This document shows positions 9,092 through 17,494 of a stretch of 64,000 nucleotides of DNA, one piece after another. The translations under genes and the position numbers were made by a program. Positions within the stretch are counted from its first letter, which is position 1, and every line of letters starts with the position of its first letter. The notes under the pieces were generated by a model that searched no databases, was not told the origin of the DNA, and saw nothing but the letters and a program-made list of their open reading frames with translations. This DNA is from Spiractinospora alimapuensis (GTDB lineage: Bacteria > Actinomycetota > Actinomycetes > Streptosporangiales > Streptosporangiaceae). Location of the stretch: the NCBI RefSeq assembly GCF_018437505.1, contig NZ_CP072467.1:1178001-1242000 (forward strand). The letters run 5' to 3'.

Positions 9092-9130
9092 ACCCCCATC
9101 GGTTCTCCGCCACATCCAACCGGTGGGGGT
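9092..9130 (+). terminator. Hairpin after the acyl-CoA ligase gene
   Basis: Arms 9092-9104 and 9118-9130 pair over 13 bp with one mismatch and a 13-nt loop. There is no T-run, as is common in high-GC actinomycetes. The same stretch resembles a hairpin near 61889 and, read on the minus strand, part of the 98-residue protein there. Confidence 0.5.
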
Positions 9131-9227
9131 GCACATTCCCCTGCCACAGCGGGGCTGACCGCACCCGGACGCCGCGCGGGGCCAGCGTCGCGAGCGAGCG
9201 GGTGATCCACGTCTACACTGGCGCAGC

Positions 9228-10376
9228 GTGGCCCGCACTCTCTTCGTGACCAACGACTTCCCGCCCCGCCTGGGCGGGATCGAGTCCTTCGTCCACGCGT
9301 TGACGCTTCGTCGCCCGGCCGACTCGGTGATCGTGTACTGCTCGACGCCGGCGGGCGCCGCGGGCTCCCGCGACGCGGAACGCTTCGACATCGCCCAGCC
9401 GTTCCCCGTGGTCCGGGAACGTCGACACGTCCTCCTTCCCACCCCGGACGTGGCACGGAGAGCGCGGAACATCGCCCGCGCGGAGGGCTGCGACACGGTC
9501 GTGTTCGGCGCGGCGACGCCGCTGGGGCTGCTGGCCGATTCGCTGCGGCGCGCGGGTGTCGCCCGCACCGTCGCGCTCACCCACGGCCACGAGACGTGGT
9601 GGGCCGCCGTCCCCGGCGCGCGCCGGCTCTTGCGCTCCGTCGGGGACACCGTCGACGTCGTCACCTACCTCAACGACTTCACCCGCGGCAGGATCGCGTC
9701 CGCCCTTTCTCCCGCCGCCAGGCGGCGGATGCGCCGGTTGACGCCCGGGGTCGACACCTCCACCTTCCACCCCGACGCCGGCGACGGGCACGTCCGCGCC
9801 GTCTTCGGACTCGGTACCCGGCCGGTCGTCGTCAGCGTCTCCCGCCTGGTCGCGCGCAAGGGGCAGGACACCCTGATCGACGCGTGGCCACGGGTGCGCG
9901 CCGCGCACCCCGACGCCCGACTGCTGATCGTGGGCGACGGGCCCCACCGCGGCCCCCTGCTCGCGCTCGCGCGACGGCGGGGTGTGCTCCCCGAGACACT
10001 CTTCACCGGCCCGGTCCTTCACGACCAGACCCCCGCCTTCTACGCCGCGGGCGACGTCTTCGCGTTCCCCTGCCGAACCCGGCGTGCCGGTCTGGAGATC
10101 GAGGGCCTCGGTATGACCTCACTGGAGGCCGCGGCCTCGGGCCTTCCGGTCGTCGTCGGCGATTCCGGTGGCGCCCCGGAGACCGTGATCCCCGGTCGTA
10201 CCGGTGAGGTCACCCCAGGCCGCGACCACCGCGCCACCGCGGACCACCTGGTCGCGCTGCTCGACGACCGGGAGCGCGCACGCGAGATGGGAGCACGCGG
10301 CCGGGCGTGGGTCGCCGACGAGTGGAGCTGGCGCCACACGGCCTCCCGTTTCGACGCGATCCTCGCCGACGCCTGA
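9228..10376 (+). CDS. pimB: GT4 glycosyltransferase, PimB-type phosphatidylinositol mannosyltransferase
   Basis: Probably transfers mannose from GDP-mannose to phosphatidylinositol monomannoside on the cytoplasmic face of the membrane. The N-terminus TNDFPPRLGGIESFVHAL is the family acceptor-side loop. The GT4 E-X7-E motif is EGLGMTSLE near residue 292, followed by the sugar-nucleotide loop DSGGAPETV. The 382-residue length fits PimB'. GTG at 9228 has no Shine-Dalgarno; TACACT at 9214-9219 lies 8 nt before it, suggesting a leaderless or nearly leaderless transcript. The position between the acyl-CoA ligase and an NlpC/P60 gene matches mycobacterial pimB'. The exact acceptor is inferred. Confidence 0.82.
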   Translation: MARTLFVTNDFPPRLGGIESFVHALTLRRPADSVIVYCSTPAGAAGSRDAERFDIAQPFPVVRERRHVLLPTPDVARRARNIARAEGCDTVVFGAATPLGLLADSLRRAGVARTVALTHGHETWWAAVPGARRLLRSVGDTVDVVTYLNDFTRGRIASALSPAARRRMRRLTPGVDTSTFHPDAGDGHVRAVFGLGTRPVVVSVSRLVARKGQDTLIDAWPRVRAAHPDARLLIVGDGPHRGPLLALARRRGVLPETLFTGPVLHDQTPAFYAAGDVFAFPCRTRRAGLEIEGLGMTSLEAAASGLPVVVGDSGGAPETVIPGRTGEVTPGRDHRATADHLVALLDDRERAREMGARGRAWVADEWSWRHTASRFDAILADA

Positions 10377-10473
10377 GGCCCGCACTCCACACGGCTCGCC
10401 ACGAACACGGTGTGACACCACGTCCGCGTCCCACCCCAGGACAGGCGTCCTCGCCACCGCGCTGGCGCTGGGG

Positions 10474-10503
10474 GCCGCCCGCCGCACACTCGGGGCGGGC
10501 GGC
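10474..10503. terminator. Bidirectional hairpin between convergent genes
   Basis: GCCGCCCGCC (10474-10483) and GGCGGGCGGC (10494-10503) form a perfect 10-bp stem with a 10-nt loop between the ends of the pimB-like and NlpC/P60 genes. Confidence 0.6.
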
Positions 10504-10539
10504 GATCCCCTGCGTCGGGCGACTCCCGAGCGCGTGGGG

Positions 10540-11574
10540 TCAGGGACGTACCGCGCCGACGAAGCTGCTCTGGTAGTGGCCCGCGACGCTGTCCTCCACG
10601 ACGGGCCGGGAGGAGTTCGGCGCGTGGACCATCTTCCCGTCGCCGGCGTAGAGGCCCACGTGGGACGGGGCGCTGGCGTTGTAGAAGAACATCAGGTCGC
10701 CGGGCTGCAGGTTGTCCCAGGAGACGCGCTGTCCGGCGCCGAACTGGGCCGCCGCGGTGCGGGGCAGGCTGACGCCGGCGGCGCCCCATGCGCCGGAGGT
10801 GAGGCCGGAGCAGTCGTAGCAGTTCGGACCGGTGCCTCCCCAGCAGTAGGATTTGCCGATCTGGGCGTAGGCGAAGTCCAGCGCGGCGCGGGCGTCGCCG
10901 GAGGCCGACCCGTCGTAGGACGGTGGTGAGCCGCCCGAGTCCCCACCTCCGCTGTCGCCGTCGTTGCCGACGGCCTCGGCCTGCTCCTCCGGGGTGAGCT
11001 CGGCGAGCAGTTCCTCCTGCTCCTCGATCCGGGCCTCGCCCTCGTCACGCGCCTCCTCAGCGGCCTCGAGGTCGTCGGCGGCTTGCTCCTCGGTCGACTC
11101 GGCCTCCTCGTGCAGCGCGTCCAGACTGTCGCGCTCATCGAGGTACTCCTCCAGTGCCTCACTGCGGGAGGCGGAGAGATATCCGAGGTCCGCCGAGTTG
11201 TCCATTACGGCCTCGGGGTCGTCGGTACCGATCAGGTAGATGGGAGAGCCGGTGTCCATGCCAGTGTAGGCCGCGTTGGCCACGGAACGCACGGAGCTGC
11301 GCAGCCCCTCGACACGGTCCTCGAGTTCGTCGATCTCCTCCTCGAGGTCCGAGAGACGGGTCTCGGCCGCCTCGTGGTCCTCGACGGCGGTGTTGTAGGT
11401 GGCGTTGAGCTCGGAGAACTCCTCCTGCAGCTCCTCGATACGCTCACGGACCTCGTCCTCGGAGGGCTCCGCTGCGGCCGGGCTCGCCACCGCGATGGGG
11501 AACAGGGCCACACCCACGACCGTGAGGCAGCGCACTGTGTGGCGACGTGGGGAACGGCGCGGGGATCCGTTCAC
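10540..11574 (-). CDS. Secreted NlpC/P60 peptidoglycan endopeptidase with coiled coil
   Basis: Exported cysteine peptidase that cuts peptidoglycan stem peptides, of the RipA/RipC type used in cell separation. From GTG 11574 (GGAAGGA 5 nt upstream) the product has a signal peptide ending near ASPAAA, then a long acidic coiled coil (about residues 35-195), a Ser/Gly linker and a C-terminal NlpC/P60 domain. The catalytic Cys is in CYDCSGLTSG, the His in SHVGLYAG and the third residue in MVHAPNS. The coiled coil probably restrains the enzyme until FtsEX-like activation, as known for related proteins. It is the downstream member of a tandem pair with the gene at 11820; the terminator between them argues for separate transcripts. 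Confidence 0.9.
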   Translation of the reverse strand: MNGSPRRSPRRHTVRCLTVVGVALFPIAVASPAAAEPSEDEVRERIEELQEEFSELNATYNTAVEDHEAAETRLSDLEEEIDELEDRVEGLRSSVRSVANAAYTGMDTGSPIYLIGTDDPEAVMDNSADLGYLSASRSEALEEYLDERDSLDALHEEAESTEEQAADDLEAAEEARDEGEARIEEQEELLAELTPEEQAEAVGNDGDSGGGDSGGSPPSYDGSASGDARAALDFAYAQIGKSYCWGGTGPNCYDCSGLTSGAWGAAGVSLPRTAAAQFGAGQRVSWDNLQPGDLMFFYNASAPSHVGLYAGDGKMVHAPNSSRPVVEDSVAGHYQSSFVGAVRP

Positions 11575-11777
11575 GACAGTCCTTCCGATGGGAGACATCG
11601 CCGAGCGCGGCACGCACGAGGGGGTGCGGAAGCGCGACGCCCGCGATTACAGGGAGATAACGTTGCGGCGGAACCATAGCGCATTCACGCGCACCACCGC
11701 CACCATCCCCCCAGATTCTCGGGCAAATGTGGCAGAACAGTCCATTGTGGGCGATTCACGGCGCATGACGCACAAAA

Positions 11778-11808
11778 AACCGGGGTGCACCCGTGGTGCA
11801 CCCCGGTT
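11778..11808 (-). terminator. Rho-independent terminator of the NlpC/P60 gene at 11820
   Basis: A perfect 14-bp stem (arms 11778-11791 and 11795-11808) with a 3-nt loop is followed on the minus strand by a run of six Ts (11779-11774). It is the only canonical U-tract terminator I noticed in the window. Confidence 0.9.
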
Positions 11809-11819
11809 CGACGCTTCGA

Positions 11820-12815
11820 CTACGGGCGTCGGGCGAACTGGAACTCGCCCTGCCAGTAGCCGGCCAGCGGCACGACCTCGACCGACTTGCGGGGGTTCGG
11901 CGCGTGGACCATCTGGCCGTTACCGGCGTACAGGCCGACGTGGCTGATCCCGCTGTAGAAGAACAGCAGGTCGCCCGGCTGAATGTCGCTGTAGGAGACG
12001 GCCTGGCCGACGTGCTGCTGGGTGCCGGTCACGCGGGGGAGGCTGACTCCGGCTGCCTGCCAGGACATCATGGTCAGACCGGAGCAGTCGTAGCAGTCCG
12101 GACCGGTACCGCCGGAGCAGTAGGCCTTGCCGACCTGCGCGAAGGCGTAGTCCAGCGCCGCGCCCGCGTTTCCGGTCGCCGAGCCGGTGTAGCTGGCGCC
12201 CTCCGAGTCGGAGTCGGAGTCGGAGTCGGAGCCGTCCTCGCCGGTGATCTCGGCGAGCTCGTCCTCACGGTCGGAGAGGGTGGACTCGACCTCGTCGCGC
12301 TGCTCCTCGAGCTCGTCCCGACGCTCCTCGGCGTCCTCGAGCGTCTCCTCTGACTCCTCACGCAGGGAGAAGAGCCGCTCGGCGGAGCCGGAGAACTCGT
12401 CCAACTGCGCCGTCTGGTTCTCGGAGAGGTAGCCGAGGTCCGCGGCCTTCTCCTGGATCTCCTCGGGGCTGCCGGCGGTCAGGACCGAGGACGGTGAGTC
12501 CAGGTCGCTGCCGCCGTAGAGCGCACCGGCGAACTCGACGACGCTCTCGCGGAGCTCCTCGTAGCGTTCTTCCTCGTCGCCGATCTCGTCCTGGAGTTCC
12601 TCCAGGCGTTTCTCCGCGGCCTCAACGTCTTCTTCGGCCTGGTTGAGTTCTTCGACCAGTTCGCTGACCTCCTCGGTCAGCGCGTCGATCTCGCTCTCGA
12701 GTTCATCTGGGTCAGCGTGGGCCACTGCGAGGGGGAGGATGAGGCTACTCGCCGCAACGAGGCTGAAGCCAGTGAACGCCCGGCGCGCCGCGCGCCGAAC
12801 TCCGGTGCTAGACAC
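11820..12815 (-). CDS. Secreted NlpC/P60 peptidoglycan endopeptidase with coiled coil (paralogue)
   Basis: Second exported NlpC/P60 hydrolase. GTG at 12815 lies 11 nt after AAGGAG. The signal peptide ends near AVAHA; an acidic coiled coil covers about residues 34-195 and a Ser-Asp repeat linker (SDSDSDSDSE) precedes the catalytic domain. Catalytic Cys is in CYDCSGLTMM, His in SHVGLYAGNG and the third polar residue in MVHAPNP. It parallels the neighbouring gene in domain layout but differs in sequence, so the pair arose by an old duplication. A strong terminator follows. I looked for a cyclic di-AMP riboswitch upstream, known for such genes, and did not find one. Confidence 0.9.
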   Translation of the reverse strand: MSSTGVRRAARRAFTGFSLVAASSLILPLAVAHADPDELESEIDALTEEVSELVEELNQAEEDVEAAEKRLEELQDEIGDEEERYEELRESVVEFAGALYGGSDLDSPSSVLTAGSPEEIQEKAADLGYLSENQTAQLDEFSGSAERLFSLREESEETLEDAEERRDELEEQRDEVESTLSDREDELAEITGEDGSDSDSDSDSEGASYTGSATGNAGAALDYAFAQVGKAYCSGGTGPDCYDCSGLTMMSWQAAGVSLPRVTGTQQHVGQAVSYSDIQPGDLLFFYSGISHVGLYAGNGQMVHAPNPRKSVEVVPLAGYWQGEFQFARRP

Positions 12816-13159
12816 GTCTCGTAACGCTCCTTAGTCTCTCTGGCGCTGCCTGTAAGGCACGGCCACGGCTCACCGGACTGCGGGGCTGGTGGCTGGGGCG
12901 GCCTGCCGTGTCCGGGCGCGCTCACACCGGAACGTCGGTGAGCGCCCGTCGCCGGACACACGAATTGGAACTGTCGCTTGAAGGTAGCGGAGTCTCGTTC
13001 CGGTCTCAACCACTCCGGCGCGTTCCCGACTCAGGAATCCCGCTGGCCACGTACCGCAACAAGTCGCACAGTATGTCCACATAAACCGCTAACCAGCACA
13101 TTCATCGCGCCACGTGATTTCGGCCATGCGGTAAATGTGACCATTCCGCTATCAGGAGT
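12816..13159. other. 344-bp upstream region of the NlpC/P60 gene
   Basis: No gene is supported. It must contain the promoter of the minus-strand hydrolase gene and the 3' flank of the NYN gene. No ydaO-type riboswitch core, RNA gene or strong repeat was seen. Confidence 0.4.
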
Positions 13160-14530
13160 TCAGTGTTCTCCCAGCCGGCGCGCCAGCATCTCCGAGGGGA
13201 CCGGCCGCGCACCCGCGCGCCGCACCGTCGTGACGATCTCCTGGTCGGAGCTGACCACCGCGACCGGGCGGCCCTGTGGTTCGGCGTAGACGAGACGAAC
13301 GATCACGTCGTCGGCGATCTCGTTCGGCTTGCTGAACAGTACCCGCACCGGACCCGCCATGCTCACCCGCGACCCCTCGACGTCCGCCCCGTCGAACACG
13401 CAGGTGATTTCCGCCTTCGTGCGCGTGGCCAGCCCCTGGAGCCCGGTGAGGAGCCGACGGCGCTGGTCGGCGAGCGGGAGCTGCCCGTAGGCCCCTTGGG
13501 TGACGTTGTAGCCGTCGATCAGTAGGTGGACACCGGGGAGGGTGAGGAGACGGTCGATGAGGGTCGGGTCATCGGTGGGAATGCCCAGCAGTACACCTGG
13601 CGGGTTTCCCTCGCCCGAGCCGTCCCGGGTCGCGACGTCGGCGGGTCGTTCGGTCGCGGCGGGCAACGCGAGCTCGCTGCGCAGTCCGTGGGCGGTGTCC
13701 ATCAGGAGGTCGACGAGCATCCGCAGGCGGGCCGACTCGGCGTTGCGTCCGGTGCGTTCCGCGCGGCGCGCGATCTCTCGCTGCTCCTCCGCCCGCTCCA
13801 GTCGGGCCCTGAGGCGGCGGACCTGCGACTCCAGTCGTTGGGCGTGCCCCTGGGCGGAGTCACGCTCCTCGGCCAACTGGTCGCGTTCCCGCCGGGCCGA
13901 CGACGTGGCGTCCTTGCTCTGCCCCCGTTCGGCGTGCATCTGGCGCCGCAGGTCGGCGATCGTGGACCGCGCGGAACGCAGCTCACCACGAAGACGGTCC
14001 AGCTCGTGGCGGTGTTCCTTGCGCTGCTCCTCCAGGCGCGCCCGGAGGTCGGCGAGTTCCTCGTCGGCCTCCCGAGCCTCCTTCCGCGCGGAACGTCGCT
14101 CCAGCTCGTCCTGGGCGTCGCGCACCATCGTGGCCCAGCCCTCGGGGCGCAGGACGTAGGCCGCGGCGGCCACCACGTCGGGTTCCGTCGCCGGGGGGAC
14201 GACGCCTCTGCCCAGTTCGCTCGAGAGTTCCGGCCAGACCTGGCGCACCCGGTCGCCGACCAGCCGGCGGAAGGCGCTGTCGCTCTCCAGTTGCGCTCCG
14301 ATCTGTGGCCCCGCGAGTCGGGAGCGGCGGCGCGGTTCGAACCGGGCCACCCGGCGTAAGGGCGCGGGCAGGTCCGCGTCCGGCAGCCCCCCGAGCACCT
14401 CGGCCGCGTACTCGATGACCCGTGCCCGTACCGATTCGGGCAGGGGACGGCCCAGGCGCTCCTCCGCGTCGCCGGTGTCCTCGCCACCGTCGTCGGATGC
14501 CGGTCCGTCGCTGTCTGTGGCCGAACTCAT
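13160..14530 (-). CDS. NYN-domain (YacP/Rae1-like) RNA-binding or ribonuclease protein
   Basis: A 456-residue protein with a C-terminal NYN/PIN-like nuclease domain. The start of that domain, VHLLIDGYNVTQGAYGQLPL (about 320-339), carries the acidic catalytic-site residue, with further acidic residues in CVFDGADVEGS and VVSSDQEI. The central region (about 160-280) is a charged coiled coil, and the N-terminal 150 residues form an extra helical domain seen in actinobacterial members. In Firmicutes the NYN protein Rae1 is a ribosome-associated endonuclease; the role here is not known. ATG 14530 is chosen (GGGAG about 10 nt upstream) because the longer frame extends into the divergent gene. It is divergent from the DEDDh/GIY-YIG gene. 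Confidence 0.85.
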   Translation of the reverse strand: MSSATDSDGPASDDGGEDTGDAEERLGRPLPESVRARVIEYAAEVLGGLPDADLPAPLRRVARFEPRRRSRLAGPQIGAQLESDSAFRRLVGDRVRQVWPELSSELGRGVVPPATEPDVVAAAAYVLRPEGWATMVRDAQDELERRSARKEAREADEELADLRARLEEQRKEHRHELDRLRGELRSARSTIADLRRQMHAERGQSKDATSSARRERDQLAEERDSAQGHAQRLESQVRRLRARLERAEEQREIARRAERTGRNAESARLRMLVDLLMDTAHGLRSELALPAATERPADVATRDGSGEGNPPGVLLGIPTDDPTLIDRLLTLPGVHLLIDGYNVTQGAYGQLPLADQRRRLLTGLQGLATRTKAEITCVFDGADVEGSRVSMAGPVRVLFSKPNEIADDVIVRLVYAEPQGRPVAVVSSDQEIVTTVRRAGARPVPSEMLARRLGEH

Positions 14531-14677
14531 GTGTCCGCGCTCCCTGCCTCTCCACCCGGCCACACCGCGGTCCCTGGTACCGGTCCGCGCTGAACAGCCA
14601 TTTCTGACAACCCCCTTCTGGGATACCGCACATCCTGCCACCCCGCGCGACCGTACGTGGTGTCCCCCGCCGGCCCC

Positions 14678-14689
14678 TAGGCTGACGGC
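14678..14689 (+). promoter_or_regulatory. Leaderless-type promoter for the exonuclease gene
   Basis: TAGGCT (14678-14683) lies 6 nt before the GTG start at 14690, and no Shine-Dalgarno is present. The predicted transcript starts at or next to the start codon. Confidence 0.5.
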
Positions 14690-16438
14690 GTGAGCCGGCA
14701 AAACGACACCACACCCGGCCAGATGGCTCTTGAGGATCTCGGTCAGCCACTGGCCGAGACCTCGTTCGTCGTCTTGGACATCGAGACGACGGGCGGCCGG
14801 GCGGGCACCAACGGCATCACGGAGATCGCCGCGGTGAAGGTTCGCGGCGGCGAGGAGATCGGGATGTTCTCGACCCTCGTCAACCCCGACCAACCGATCC
14901 CCCCGTTGGTCACCCTGTTGACGGGAATCACCGACGCGATGGTGGTCGAGGCGCCCCGGATCGACGCGGTGCTGCCGAGCCTGCTGGAGTTCCTCGGCGA
15001 CTCCGTGGTGGTCGCGCACAACGCGCCCTTCGACATCGGCCACCTCCGCGCCGAGTGCGGTCGGCTCGACTACACTTGGCCCTCACCCGTGGTGGTGGAC
15101 ACCCTCACCCTCGCCCGGAAACTCGTACCGCGCAGCGAGATCCCCAACCACAAGCTCGCGACGCTGGCCCGCTTCTTCGGCACGGATCCCCAGCCCACCC
15201 ACCGAGCCCTCGCCGACACCCGGGCGACGGTGGAGGTGTTCCACGCCCTCCTCGAACGCATCGGGGCCTTCGGCGTGGACACCCTGGAGGAGCTTCGGGG
15301 CTTCGGCTCCGCCCCGACCGCGACCCAGCGACGCAAACGGGTCCTCGCCGACGACGTCCCCACGGCACCGGGCGTGTACGTGTTCGAGGACGGTCAGGGC
15401 AAAGCGCTCTACGTCGGCAAGAGCGGCAACATGCGCAAACGTGTCCGTTCGTACTTCACCTCGGCGGAACGGCGCGGCCGGATCCGCGAGATGCTGAACC
15501 TCGCCGAACGCGTCACTCCGATCGTCTGCGGCACACCATTGGAGGCCGAGGTCCGGGAGCTGCGTCTGATCGCCGAACGCGACCCGTCGTACAACCGCCG
15601 CTCCCGACGGCCGGAGCGCGCGTCGTGGATCCGCTTCACCTCGGAGCCGTTTCCCCGTCTGTCCATCGTCCGCGGCCTGACCGGGCCGGGGCCACACATG
15701 GGCCCGTTCTCCTCCCGCTCGGAGGCGGAGCGAGCCCTGGAGGCACTGCACCACGCCTTCCCACTGCGGCAGTGCACCCAACGGATCACCCCCGGACGGT
15801 CCAGCCGATCGTGTGTGCTGGCCCAGTTGGACCGGTGCGGCGCCCCCTGCGAACAGCGCGTCTCCGTCGAGGAGTACGCGCGCCACGTCGACAGCGCCCG
15901 CGAGGCGATGACCTCGCGCGCCGGTCACGTGGTCACGGTCCTGGGTGACCGGATCGAGGTCCTCGCCGAACAGTTGCGCTACGAGGAGGCGGCGGCACAC
16001 CGGGACCGGCTGGCGGCCTTCCTGCGTGGCGCGACTCGAGCGCAACGCCTGAGCGCGCTCGCGTCGTGCCCGGAGATCGTGGCGGCCCGGCCCGCCGAAC
16101 CCGACCTTCCCCCCGAGACCCGCCGCTACGAGGTGTGCGTGGTGCGACACGGACGCCTCGCGGGAACGGTGACGACACCCCCGGGCGAGGACCCCTGGCC
16201 GCATCTGCGGGCCACGGTGGCCACCGCCGAGACCGTTCCCGAGCCGGACCGGCCGACGCCGGCGCCCGCCGCCATGCCCGGCGAGATGGAGTGTGTGCTG
16301 CGCTGGTTGGAACGCCCCGACGTCACCCTCGTCCGGGTTGAGGGGACATGGGTGTCGCCGGTGGACGCGGCGCAACGCTATGTCGACCTGACACAACTGA
16401 CAGACTGGCACCGTGGCAGTAGTTCCGCTGAGCGATGA
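14690..16438 (+). CDS. DEDDh 3'-5' exonuclease fused to a UvrC-like GIY-YIG domain
   Basis: Two-nuclease fusion of 582 residues. The N-terminal DEDDh exonuclease domain resembles the DNA polymerase III epsilon subunit: Exo I DIETTG at 30-35, Exo II near AHNAPFDIGHL, Exo III in HRALADTRA. A GIY-YIG domain follows at about 220-300 (APGVYVFEDGQGKALYVGKS), then UvrC-like sequence with a Cys-containing segment near CVLAQLDRCGAPC and a UvrB-binding-like helix pair. The C-terminal UvrC endonuclease and HhH domains are missing. The mycobacterial Rv2191 has this layout. A role in DNA repair is inferred. It starts with a leaderless-type GTG and overlaps the rhomboid gene by 26 nt. Confidence 0.88.
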   Translation: MSRQNDTTPGQMALEDLGQPLAETSFVVLDIETTGGRAGTNGITEIAAVKVRGGEEIGMFSTLVNPDQPIPPLVTLLTGITDAMVVEAPRIDAVLPSLLEFLGDSVVVAHNAPFDIGHLRAECGRLDYTWPSPVVVDTLTLARKLVPRSEIPNHKLATLARFFGTDPQPTHRALADTRATVEVFHALLERIGAFGVDTLEELRGFGSAPTATQRRKRVLADDVPTAPGVYVFEDGQGKALYVGKSGNMRKRVRSYFTSAERRGRIREMLNLAERVTPIVCGTPLEAEVRELRLIAERDPSYNRRSRRPERASWIRFTSEPFPRLSIVRGLTGPGPHMGPFSSRSEAERALEALHHAFPLRQCTQRITPGRSSRSCVLAQLDRCGAPCEQRVSVEEYARHVDSAREAMTSRAGHVVTVLGDRIEVLAEQLRYEEAAAHRDRLAAFLRGATRAQRLSALASCPEIVAARPAEPDLPPETRRYEVCVVRHGRLAGTVTTPPGEDPWPHLRATVATAETVPEPDRPTPAPAAMPGEMECVLRWLERPDVTLVRVEGTWVSPVDAAQRYVDLTQLTDWHRGSSSAER

Positions 16439-17180
16439 CTACCCGATCCGCCGGGTACCGGTCGTCACCTACACCCTGATCGCGGTGACGGTCGCGGTCT
16501 ATTTGTTGTCTCCGCTGTCCCTCATGGCCGTGTGGTACTCCGCGGAGCCGTTGGTCCGCTTCTGCCAGCAGGACCTGTACGTCCTGCGGTGGGGCGCCAT
16601 CCCGGTGGAGCTGCTCACGGGTGACCAGCTTCCGGGCACACCCCCGTCGTGCGGGGGCGACGCGGCGGAGTTCACCAAGTATCCGTGGGTGGCCGCCCTC
16701 ACCGCGCAGTTCCTGCACGGCGACGAGTTCCACCTGCTGTTCAACATGATCTATCTGTTCGTGTTCGGGCCCACGGTGGAGGACCGACTGGGCCGGGTGC
16801 GCTACGGACTTTTCTACCTGGGCACCGGTATCGCCGCGACGGTCGGTTTCTCGCTCGGGGAGCCGTCCTCGGGGATTCCCCTGGTGGGCGCGTCGGGCGC
16901 GATTCTCGGCGTACTGGGCGCCTACATGGTGGTGCAGTTCCGCAGTCGGGTCGTGTCGCTGGTGTTCGGCCTGATCCCGGTACGACTCCCTGGCTGGGCC
17001 TTCGTCGCCACCTACTTCCTCATCGACTATGTTCACTACGTCAACCAAGGCCTGCTCCCCGACACCCAGACCGAGGTCGCCTACGGCGCGCACGTCTACG
17101 GCTTCATCGCTGGTGTCATCGGCGGACTGCTGGTCTACCGGATTCGCTGGCGCGGCGGCCCCCGCCTCAACGTTGGGTGA
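16413..17180 (+). CDS. Rhomboid-family intramembrane serine protease
   Basis: Six-helix membrane protease that cleaves transmembrane substrates. The catalytic Ser161 is in GASGA and the His227 in GAHVYGF, with the oxyanion-side Asn111 in HLLFNM; all residues needed for activity are present. Hydrophobic segments cover about 17-37, 92-122, 135-150, 158-175, 180-212 and 226-242. The GTG at 16413 lies inside the end of the upstream nuclease gene, so translation is probably coupled. A substrate is not evident; the neighbours (nuclease fusion, RAM-domain protein) do not suggest one. Confidence 0.88.
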   Translation: MAVVPLSDDYPIRRVPVVTYTLIAVTVAVYLLSPLSLMAVWYSAEPLVRFCQQDLYVLRWGAIPVELLTGDQLPGTPPSCGGDAAEFTKYPWVAALTAQFLHGDEFHLLFNMIYLFVFGPTVEDRLGRVRYGLFYLGTGIAATVGFSLGEPSSGIPLVGASGAILGVLGAYMVVQFRSRVVSLVFGLIPVRLPGWAFVATYFLIDYVHYVNQGLLPDTQTEVAYGAHVYGFIAGVIGGLLVYRIRWRGGPRLNVG

Positions 17181-17215
17181 GACCCGCCGACGCGGCACGA
17201 CAGGAGGTTTGTCCC

Positions 17216-17494
17216 GTGGTCACTGCCATCGTGCTCATCAAGGCCGAGGTCCAGCGCATCCCCGAGGTCGCCGAGGCCATCGCCGCGATCGAGGGCGTGA
17301 GTGAGGTCTACTCAGTGACCGGAGGAGTCGACCTCATCGCCATGGTGCGCGTCCGTTCCCACGAGGACCTCGCCACCGTCATCCCCGGCCGCGTCAACCG
17401 CGTCCCCGGCGTGCTGTCCTCCGACACCCACATCGCGTTCCACACCTACTCCCAACACGACCTGGAGGCCGCCTTCTCCCTCGGCATGGAGTAG
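17216..17494 (+). CDS. Stand-alone Lrp/AsnC ligand-binding (RAM) domain protein
   Basis: A 92-residue protein made only of the regulation-of-amino-acid-metabolism (RAM) domain of Lrp/AsnC regulators, with no helix-turn-helix. The pattern IEGVSEVYSVTGGVDLIAMV is the family's ligand-loop core. Such proteins form dimers to octamers and may bind amino acids or modulate full-length Lrp proteins. GTG 17216 has AGGAGG 8 nt upstream. It follows the rhomboid gene by 35 bp and lies upstream of, but convergent with, trpD, where a tryptophan-related role is tempting but unproven. Confidence 0.88.
   Translation: MVTAIVLIKAEVQRIPEVAEAIAAIEGVSEVYSVTGGVDLIAMVRVRSHEDLATVIPGRVNRVPGVLSSDTHIAFHTYSQHDLEAAFSLGME

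Noticed and set aside
12816-13159. Cyclic di-AMP (ydaO) riboswitch before the NlpC/P60 gene
   Set aside because: The conserved GAATCC and CCGAACCCG-type core segments are absent.
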